The position numbers were made by a program, and so were the translations under genes. The notes beneath the pieces were generated by a model. The model ran no database searches. It had not been told where the DNA came from and saw only the letters and a list, made by a program, of their open reading frames with translations. Source: Aeromicrobium yanjiei (GTDB lineage Bacteria > Actinomycetota > Actinomycetes > Propionibacteriales > Nocardioidaceae). Taken from it: 64,000 bases of DNA. Below are positions 57,491 through 64,000 of this stretch, piece after piece (position 1 is the first letter of the stretch; every line of letters starts with the position of its first letter). The stretch spans positions 930,001 through 994,000 of the forward strand of contig NZ_CP045737.1 of assembly GCF_009649075.1 (NCBI RefSeq), written 5' to 3'.

Positions 57491-57742
57491 TTGCCCGTAA
57501 CCCTCATCGCCCGTCCCGTGCCCGCGCCAAGGGGACGCACGATGAGGGTTTGTGGTCGCTCCGGCTGCCCGTAACCCTCATCGCCGGTCCCGCGTCCGCG
57601 CCGGGGGGACGCAGGGTGAGGGTTTGCGGTCGCTCCGGCTGCCTGTAACCCTCATCGCCCGTCCCGCGCCCGCGTCGGGGGGACGCAGGGTGAGGGTTTG
57701 TGGTCGCTCCGGCTGCCCGTAACCCTCATCGCCGGTCCCGCC
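57491..57742. repeat. Tandem array of 74-bp units (three full, one partial)
   Basis: Units begin at 57491, 57565, 57639 and 57713, each with (C/T)TGCC(C/T)GTAACCCTCATC and, near the end, TGAGGGTTTG. Within a unit AACCCTCATCG and CGATGAGGGTT (57499-57509 and 57540-57550 in unit 1) form an inverted repeat around a G/C-rich centre; the right arms of units 2 and 3 carry one change. No ORF, tRNA or known element is present. The array fills most of the 429-base gap between the SDR and carboxylase genes. Confidence 0.85.
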
Positions 57743-57766
57743 ACCGCGCGCACTGGCGCGGCAAAT

Positions 57767-57811
57767 ATGAGGGATCCCTCATCTTTGTGTATAGTTGAGG
57801 AAAACCTCATG
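57767..57811. promoter_or_regulatory. Double FasR-like operator before the carboxylase gene
   Basis: ATGAGGGATCCCTCAT (57767-57782) is a perfect palindrome containing TGAGGGATCCCTCA, and TGAGGAAAACCTCA lies at 57796-57809. Both fit TGAGG-N4-CCTCA, the code found twice before fas. TATAGT at 57790-57795 is a likely -10 lying between the two sites. Confidence 0.8.
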
Positions 57812-57824
57812 TTTAGGAGTCGAC

Positions 57825-59332
<1,508 letters not shown>

Positions 59333-59333
<1 letters not shown>

Positions 59334-59560
59334 TGTTCCTCGCGCGCGCAGAGATCGTCTCGAACGTCTGGAAGATCGTCGCCCGGGAGGGCGACCAGGT
59401 CGGTCGCGGTGACGTGCTGGCGGTGCTGGAGTCCATGAAGATGGAGATCCCGCTCGTGGCACCCGTGAGCGGTCACGTCAGCAAGATCCTGGTGGAGCTC
59501 GGGCAGATCGTCCAGGAAGGTGACCCCGTCATGGAGATCGACGAGACGGCGAGCGCCTGA
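59333..59560 (+). CDS. Stand-alone biotinyl carrier protein (BCCP-like)
   Basis: A 75-residue biotinyl/lipoyl domain and nothing else: VWKIVAREGDQVGRGDVLAVL, the biotinylation site ESMKMEIPLVAP (Lys36 in MKM) and the C-terminal strand ILVELGQIVQEGDPVMEID (in part). Most actinobacterial acyl-CoA carboxylases carry this domain fused to biotin carboxylase, so a free one next to a beta subunit is notable. Its ATG shares one base with the carboxyltransferase stop; a GTG one codon earlier is also possible. Confidence 0.92.
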
Positions 59561-59579
59561 CGTCTGGCATCATCGGCGG

Positions 59580-60308
59580 GTGCCCGTCGACTCCCACACG
59601 TACGAGCTGCCCATGCGCTGGGCCGATCTCGACTCCCTGAACCACGTCAACAACGTCGTCTACCTCGACTACGCGGCCGAGGCGCGGGCGGCCCTCGTGG
59701 ACGCGGGCCTGCCCGTGGACGACGGGGCCGTCGCGGAGATGACGGTGCGCTTCCTGCGACCCATGGCCCTCGGGCACGATCCGGTCAGGGTCGAGTCGAG
59801 GCTCACGGACGCCGGGCTGACGCAGGACGTCTGCGTGGTCCGCGACGGACAGCGCACCGATCACGCGCAGGTCGTCACCAGCTTCGCCCCGCGCGAGGAC
59901 GCGGTGCCGCGGGTCCACGCCGAGCCCAAGGACGTACGGGTGCGGCGTGCCGATCTGGACGCGTCGGGCGTGGTGCGCCCCACCAAGGTGTTCGAGCTCT
60001 TCCAGGAGATCCGGGTCCTCCACGTGGCGACCAGGATCGACGTGCTCCTCCCGGGCAGCTTCGTCGTCGGGACCTCCCGGGTGGCCCTGCGCCGCTCCAT
60101 CGTCTGGCGCGACCAGCCGTACACCGCCGGCACCTGGATCAGTCGCGTCGGTCAGGCGTCGTTCGAGATCCGGTGCGAGATCACCGACGGCACCCACGTG
60201 CTCGCGGACTCCACCACGACGCTCGTCGGCTTCGACCTGGCCACGCAGTCGTCCCGTCGCTTCGGCGACCTCGAGCGCGCGCAGCTGCTCGCGCTCGTGC
60301 AGGACTGA
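59580..60308 (+). CDS. Acyl-CoA thioesterase, double hot-dog (4HBT) protein
   Basis: A 242-residue protein with two hot-dog domains. The first has RWADLDSLNHVNNVVYLDY, the 4HBT signature with catalytic Asp; the second has RRADLDASGVVRPTKVFELFQE (in parts) in which the equivalent Asp is followed by SGVV. It hydrolyses acyl-CoA or acyl-ACP esters. The GTG at 59580 is chosen because the homologous region begins there; it lies 19 bases after the biotin carrier gene, suggesting a role in ending or balancing fatty-acid synthesis. Confidence 0.87.
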   Translation: MPVDSHTYELPMRWADLDSLNHVNNVVYLDYAAEARAALVDAGLPVDDGAVAEMTVRFLRPMALGHDPVRVESRLTDAGLTQDVCVVRDGQRTDHAQVVTSFAPREDAVPRVHAEPKDVRVRRADLDASGVVRPTKVFELFQEIRVLHVATRIDVLLPGSFVVGTSRVALRRSIVWRDQPYTAGTWISRVGQASFEIRCEITDGTHVLADSTTTLVGFDLATQSSRRFGDLERAQLLALVQD

Positions 60309-60328
60309 GGCGGCTCGGCCCGCTCAGC

Positions 60329-60736
60329 TCAGCCGTGCGAGTTCACCATGAACTGCGCGGCGTGCTGGACGTACGCCCAGAACTGCGCGTCGTGCTCGGG
60401 GGACAGGTCGGCCTTGTCGAGCGCGGCACGGAAGTGCTTGAGCCAGTGGTCGCGGGCGCGCTCGTCGACGACGAACGACACGTGCCGCATGCGCAGGCGG
60501 GGGTGGCCACGCTGCTCGGAGTACGTCGTGGGGCCGCCCCAGTACTGCTCGAGGAACATCGTGAACCGATGCGCGGCAGGGGCGAGGTCCTCCTCGGGAT
60601 ACAGCGGCCGCAGCACCTCGTCGGTCGCGACACCCTGGTAGAAGGTGTCCACGATCTGCTTGATCGTGTCGTGGCCGCCGATCGCGTCGTAGAAGGTCTG
60701 CTCAGCGCCGGTCTGCTCAGCGTCTTGGGTGCTCAT
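60329..60736 (-). CDS. glbO: Group II truncated haemoglobin (GlbO type)
   Basis: A 135-residue 2-on-2 globin. FYDAIGGHDTIKQIVDTFYQGV is the N-terminal block (in part); LYPEEDLAPAAHRFTMFLEQYWGGPTTYSEQRGHPRLRMRH covers residues about 45-85 with Tyr at the distal end, Trp in the WGG motif and the proximal His in RMRHVSF. FWAYVQHAAQFMVN is the C-terminal helix. GlbO binds O2 and may deliver it to membrane oxidases or detoxify NO/peroxide. Its ATG overlaps the MscS stop by four bases. Confidence 0.93.
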   Translation of the reverse strand: MSTQDAEQTGAEQTFYDAIGGHDTIKQIVDTFYQGVATDEVLRPLYPEEDLAPAAHRFTMFLEQYWGGPTTYSEQRGHPRLRMRHVSFVVDERARDHWLKHFRAALDKADLSPEHDAQFWAYVQHAAQFMVNSHG

Positions 60737-61671
60737 GCCTCTTCACCATTCATGTGGACTGTCGGGAACGTCGTGGGGATGCGGATGCCCGCGCGGTCGA
60801 ACTCGGCCTTGATGCGCCGACGCATCGCCCTCGCGACCAGCCACTGCTGCGCGGGGGCGGTCTTCAGCACGACGCGGACCACGACACCATCCTTGTCGAA
60901 GCGCTCGACGCCCCAGACCTCAGGTGCCTCGATGATGACGTCGTGGAACTGCGGCTCCTCGTAGGTCGAGGTGGCCACGTCCTGCAGGATCTGCTGGACC
61001 TTGTCGAGATCGGCTTCGTAGGAGACCGTGACGTCGAGGACCGTCCGCGCCCAGTTCTGGCTCTGGTTGCCGACCCGGAGGATCTCGCCGTTGCGGACGT
61101 ACCAGACCGTGCCGTTGACGTCGCGCAGGCGGGTGACCCGCAGCCCGACCGCCTCGACCGTGCCGGACGCCTCACCGAGGTCGACCGTGTCACCGACGCC
61201 GTACTGGTCCTCGAGGATCATGAAGATGCCGGACAGGAAGTCCTTCACCAGGTTCTGGGCGCCGAAGCCGAGCGCGACGCCGACGATGCCGGCGCTCGCG
61301 ATGATCGGGGCGATGTTGATGCCCAGCTTCGCGAGCGCCGAGATCGTGACGACCGCCATGATCATGCCGGTCGCGACGCTCTTGAGCAGCGAGCCCATCG
61401 TCTCGGCGCGCTGCTGGCGTCGCTGGTGGACGGCGGGCTTCAGGTCCGCGAGGAACTCGCCGGCCCGCGAGTTGGCGATGACGCCCGGCACCGCGCCCTT
61501 GCCGGCGCGGGCGACCAGGCGGTCGATCGAGCGGCAGACGAACCAGCGGAACGCGAGGCCGACGACGATGACGAGCAGGATCGCGCCCGGAGTCGCCACG
61601 AACCAGTCCCAGGCGCGCTCTGCGGGGATGTCCCAGTCGACCTTGAAGGTGTTCTCGTCGAGGTGAGGCAT
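60733..61671 (-). CDS. Small-conductance mechanosensitive channel (MscS family)
   Basis: A 312-residue membrane channel protecting against hypo-osmotic shock. TM segments lie at about 30-48, 97-112 and 115-135; the pore helix is SAGIVGVALGFGAQNLVKDFLSG (in part), followed by the beta domain signature FMILEDQYGVGDTVDLGEASGTVEAV (in part). The C-terminal alpha/beta domain follows. An N-terminal extension of about 25 residues precedes TM1. It is divergent from a small membrane-protein gene and overlaps glbO downstream. Confidence 0.92.
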   Translation of the reverse strand: MPHLDENTFKVDWDIPAERAWDWFVATPGAILLVIVVGLAFRWFVCRSIDRLVARAGKGAVPGVIANSRAGEFLADLKPAVHQRRQQRAETMGSLLKSVATGMIMAVVTISALAKLGINIAPIIASAGIVGVALGFGAQNLVKDFLSGIFMILEDQYGVGDTVDLGEASGTVEAVGLRVTRLRDVNGTVWYVRNGEILRVGNQSQNWARTVLDVTVSYEADLDKVQQILQDVATSTYEEPQFHDVIIEAPEVWGVERFDKDGVVVRVVLKTAPAQQWLVARAMRRRIKAEFDRAGIRIPTTFPTVHMNGEEA

Positions 61672-61704
61672 TGCTCCAGCCTACGGGTGGATACGATGGA
61701 CCCC

Positions 61705-61986
61705 ATGAGGACTCCTGCTCGCCTGTTGACCGTCGCCCTCTCGTTCGCCGTGCTGTTCGTCGCGGGCTCCGCCGCGGCCATGGCCGACGCCCCCACGGGT
61801 GGCGCGTGGCCCGACGGCGAGAAGAAGAGCACGCTCGACCTGCTGCTGGTCTTCGGCGGTGGCACCCTCGTGCTGTTCGTCGTGGTGTCGCTCTTCGGCC
61901 TGCTGACCGCGCGCAACAACTACGTCCCCCCGTCGCCGAGCACCGAGCTCTCGACGACGGGCGACCACACGCCCAAGCACCGCTGA
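61705..61986 (+). CDS. Small exported/membrane protein of unknown function
   Basis: A 93-residue protein with a signal-like N-terminus (MRTPARLLTVALSFAVLFVA, cleavage possible after AMA at about 28), a short outer loop (DAPTGGAWPDGEKKS), one transmembrane helix (LLLVFGGGTLVLFVVVSLFGLL, in part) and a polar C-terminal tail. TACGAT at 61692-61697 is a good -10, eight bases before the ATG at 61705, which favours this start over the ATG at 61696 and suggests a leaderless mRNA. No family recognised. Confidence 0.78.
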   Translation: MRTPARLLTVALSFAVLFVAGSAAAMADAPTGGAWPDGEKKSTLDLLLVFGGGTLVLFVVVSLFGLLTARNNYVPPSPSTELSTTGDHTPKHR

Positions 61987-61993
61987 GCGACTC

Positions 61994-62749
61994 CTAGCGC
62001 GGAGCCATCCGCAGGGCGCCGTCCATCCTGATGGTCTCGCCGTTGAGGTAGTCGTGGTCGACGATCATCGTCACCAGCTTGGCGTACTCGCCGGGCTCGC
62101 ACAGGCGCTGCGGGAACGGGATGCCCGCGGCCAGGCCGGCCCGGAACTCCTCGCTGACGGTCGCGAGCATCGGCGTGTTGACGATGCCGGGCGCGATCGT
62201 GCAGACCCGGATGCCGTACTGCGCGAGATCGCGGGCGGCCGGCAGGGTCATGCCGACGATGCCGCCCTTGGAGGACGCGTACGCGACCTGGCCGATCTGG
62301 CCGTCGTACGCCGCGATCGAGGCGGTGTTGACGATGACGCCGCGCTGTCCGTTCTCGTCCGGCTCGGTCGCGGCGATGGCCTCCGAGGCCAGCGCGAGCA
62401 CCGTGAAGCTGCCGACCAGGTTGATCTGGACGATCTTGGCGTACAGGCCGAGGTCGTGGACGCCCTTGCGGCCGAGGATGCGTGCGGACGGGCCGATGCC
62501 GGCGCAGTTGACGACCGTGCGCAGCGGCGCGCCCTCGCTCGCCGTGGCGACCGCCGTGCGGACCTGCTGCTCGTCGGTGACGTCGGCGGCGAGGTAGGAC
62601 ACGCCGGGCACCTGCGGCGCCTGCTCGATCGCACCCGGGAGGTCGATCGCGTAGACGGTGGCGCCCTTCTCGGCGAGGGCGAGTGCGGTCGCGGCGCCGA
62701 GCCCGGAGGCTCCTCCGGTCACGATGGCTGCGGTGTCGTTGAGCTGCAT
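61994..62749 (-). CDS. HSD10-like 3-hydroxyacyl-CoA dehydrogenase (SDR)
   Basis: A 251-residue SDR. AAIVTGGASGLGAATALALA, YAIDLPG (Asp selecting NAD+), NCAGIGPSARILGRKG, VNTASIAAYDGQIGQVAYASSKGG (Ser, Tyr, Lys; in part) and IAPGIVNTPML match type II 3-hydroxyacyl-CoA dehydrogenase/HSD17B10 proteins. It lies 37 bases after an acyl-CoA dehydrogenase gene on the same strand, so the pair performs two steps of beta-oxidation or branched-chain acyl-CoA breakdown. Confidence 0.92.
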   Translation of the reverse strand: MQLNDTAAIVTGGASGLGAATALALAEKGATVYAIDLPGAIEQAPQVPGVSYLAADVTDEQQVRTAVATASEGAPLRTVVNCAGIGPSARILGRKGVHDLGLYAKIVQINLVGSFTVLALASEAIAATEPDENGQRGVIVNTASIAAYDGQIGQVAYASSKGGIVGMTLPAARDLAQYGIRVCTIAPGIVNTPMLATVSEEFRAGLAAGIPFPQRLCEPGEYAKLVTMIVDHDYLNGETIRMDGALRMAPR

Positions 62750-62786
62750 GGTTCTCTTCCTTCAGTGTCGCTGGGGGTGGGTGGGG

Positions 62787-63929
62787 TCAGCGTGCGAGGT
62801 TGCGGCTGATGACGAGGCGCTGGATCTGGTTGGTGCCCTCGAAGATCTGCATGACCTTGGCCTCGCGCATGAAGCGCTCGGCCGGGAAGTCCTTGGTGTA
62901 GCCCGCGCCGCCGAGCACCTGCACGGCGTCGGTGGTCACCTTCATCGCGTTGTCGGTGCAGACCATCTTGGCGATCGACGCCTGCCGCGAGTACGGGCGT
63001 CCGGCGTCCTTCAGGCGGGCAGCGGCGAGGTACGTCGCGCGGGCGGACTCGACCGCGGCGGCCATGTCGGCCAGCACGAAGGCGAGGCCCTGGTGGTCGA
63101 TGATCGCGCGGCCGAACGTCTCGCGCTCCTTGGCGTACCGGACCGCGACGTCGAGCGCCTCCTGCGCCAGGCCTGTCGCGACCGCAGCGATGCCGAGACG
63201 GCCGGCGTCGAGCCCGGCCAGCGCGATCGACAGCCCCTGGCCCTCCTCGCCGAGGCGCCGCTCGACCGGGACGCGGACGTCGTCGAACAGCATCGTGGCC
63301 GTCGTGGACGACATCAGCCCCATCTTGCTCTCGGGGGTGTCCGCGCTCAGGCCGGGCGTGTCGGCCGGGACGAGGAAGCAGGAGATCCCGCGCCCGCCGT
63401 CATCGCTGGTGCGCGCCATGACCTTGTAGAAGTCGGCCTTGCCGCCGTGCGTGGTCCACGCCTTGGCGCCGTTGATGACGTAGTCGTCTCCCTCGCGCAC
63501 CGCGCGGGTGCGCATCGCGGCGGGATCGGAGCCGGCGTGGGCCTCGGACAGGCAATACGCGCCCAGCTGCTCACCCGAGAGCATCTCCGGCAGCCACGAC
63601 TCCTTCTGCTGCTGCGTGCCGGCCGTGAACAGGCCGAAGCACGACAGAGCGTGCACGCTGACGCCCACACCCACCGACGCGGACGCGGACGCGATCTCCT
63701 CGAGCGCCTGGAGGTACACCTCGTACGACTGCCCGCCGCCACCGAGCTCCTCGGGATACGGCAGCGACAGCAGGCCCGCACGCCCCAGCGTGCGGAAGAT
63801 CTCGCGGGGGAACTCCGCACGTGCATCGAGATCGGCGATCACCGGCCGCAGGTCCTTCGCGACGATGCTGCGCGTCAGCTCGATCAGGTCGGTGGACTCC
63901 TCGGTCGGCATGAGACGTTCGGCCGGCAT
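62787..63929 (-). CDS. Acyl-CoA dehydrogenase (medium/short-chain type)
   Basis: A 380-residue FAD enzyme. Motifs: YCLSEAHAGSDPAAMRTRAV (in part), DYVINGAKAWTTHGG, RETFGRAIIDHQ, QVLGGAGYTKDFPAERFMREAKV (in parts) and the catalytic Glu364 in IFEGTNQIQRLVISR. This differs from the LCAD-type enzyme at 38160, whose base lies elsewhere. The gene starts opposite another divergent gene at the window edge, with an operator-like dyad between them, and is first in a two-gene operon with the HSD10-like SDR. Confidence 0.94.
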   Translation of the reverse strand: MPAERLMPTEESTDLIELTRSIVAKDLRPVIADLDARAEFPREIFRTLGRAGLLSLPYPEELGGGGQSYEVYLQALEEIASASASVGVGVSVHALSCFGLFTAGTQQQKESWLPEMLSGEQLGAYCLSEAHAGSDPAAMRTRAVREGDDYVINGAKAWTTHGGKADFYKVMARTSDDGGRGISCFLVPADTPGLSADTPESKMGLMSSTTATMLFDDVRVPVERRLGEEGQGLSIALAGLDAGRLGIAAVATGLAQEALDVAVRYAKERETFGRAIIDHQGLAFVLADMAAAVESARATYLAAARLKDAGRPYSRQASIAKMVCTDNAMKVTTDAVQVLGGAGYTKDFPAERFMREAKVMQIFEGTNQIQRLVISRNLAR

Positions 63930-63961
63930 GTTCCCTCCTCAGTGGGTCAGTACCAGGCACA

Positions 63962-63988
63962 GTACCGGAGGATCATCTCTGGTACCGT
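63962..63988. promoter_or_regulatory. Divergent operator/promoter at the right edge
   Basis: GTACCGGAG-GATCAT-CTCTGGTAC (63962-63985) is a nine-base dyad with one mismatch; a further AGTACC lies upstream at 63949-63954. TACCGT (63983-63988) is a -10 candidate for a rightward gene. The arrangement resembles a TetR site between a regulator and an acyl-CoA dehydrogenase operon. Confidence 0.5.
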
Positions 63989-63995
63989 CCGGGGC

Positions 63996-64000
63996 ATGGC
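63996..64000 (+). CDS. Possible start of a rightward gene cut by the window edge
   Basis: An ATG begins at 63996, eight bases after the -10-like TACCGT, and GGGG precedes it. Only five bases are visible. By position, opposite an acyl-CoA dehydrogenase operon and across a dyad, a TetR-type regulator is plausible but cannot be seen. Confidence 0.35.

Noticed and set aside
57491..57742. Possible CRISPR array
   Set aside because: The whole 74-bp unit repeats, including the part that would be a spacer, and each unit is itself an inverted repeat; there are no cas genes.

Overview
The window is a contiguous stretch of high-GC chromosome from an actinobacterium. The strongest pointers are a single-polypeptide type I fatty acid synthase of about 3,000 residues followed directly by acpS, an arrangement known from mycobacteria and relatives, together with GTG starts, TAnnnT -10 boxes close to start codons, and a C-terminal-Trp-free Orn/EttA/GlbO housekeeping set. 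Gene content resembles Nocardioidaceae (for example Aeromicrobium or Nocardioides); that placement is inference. There are no rRNA genes, no CRISPR array, no insertion sequence and no phage genes. Four tRNA genes are present: Leu(TAG), Lys(CTT), His(GTG) and Arg(TCT), all on the minus strand.

Layout. 1-5 kb: an ArsR-type arsenic regulator, tRNA-Leu, a BCP peroxiredoxin, DUF3618, a second GroES-like protein, a FUSC-type membrane protein, a secreted PhoA alkaline phosphatase, then a compact leader-ORF/intrinsic-terminator/small-gene unit that looks like a transcription attenuator (4421-4979). 5-11.5 kb: a pair of CitE/malyl-CoA-lyase-like aldolases, KdpD-KdpE without kdpFABC, DUF503, a TFIIB-type zinc finger and a DksA-type zinc-finger protein. 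11.5-22 kb: tRNA-Lys, a PYROXD2-like oxidoreductase, a DNA-alkylation-repair protein, pirin, a histidine phosphatase, glpK, a DinB-like protein, glpD, a DUF4097 protein, tRNA-His, orn and a DsbA-like protein. 22-28.8 kb: two fluoride channels, an ArgO/LysE exporter with its LysR regulator, a cysteine-free L33 under a Zur-type box, and a three-gene signalling operon joining a CarH-like B12 sensor to a GGDEF and a GGDEF/EAL protein. 28.8-36.8 kb: tRNA-Arg, a PrsW-like protease, two dynamin-like GTPases, EttA, and a DUF559 gene bracketed by two copies of a 57-bp palindrome.

36.8-64 kb is dominated by acyl-CoA metabolism: MarR/YceI; TetR, acyl-CoA dehydrogenase, thiolase, SDR; FAS-I and AcpS; a ROK regulator beside a secreted GH3 glycosidase; an SDR-phosphotransferase-TetR operon; an acyl-CoA carboxylase beta subunit with a stand-alone biotinyl carrier and a thioesterase; GlbO and an MscS channel; and a second SDR-acyl-CoA dehydrogenase operon.

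The regulatory DNA ties distant genes together. FAS-I and the carboxylase share a TGAGG-N4-CCTCA operator present twice before each gene. The acyl-CoA dehydrogenase operon at 38 kb and the SDR operon at 57 kb share an identical 16-bp palindrome. Pirin at 13.9 kb and YceI at 36.9 kb share an 18-bp palindrome next to, or near, a MarR gene. Immediately upstream of the carboxylase promoter lies a 74-bp-period tandem array whose arms carry the same CCCTCAT/ATGAGGG words as the operators.
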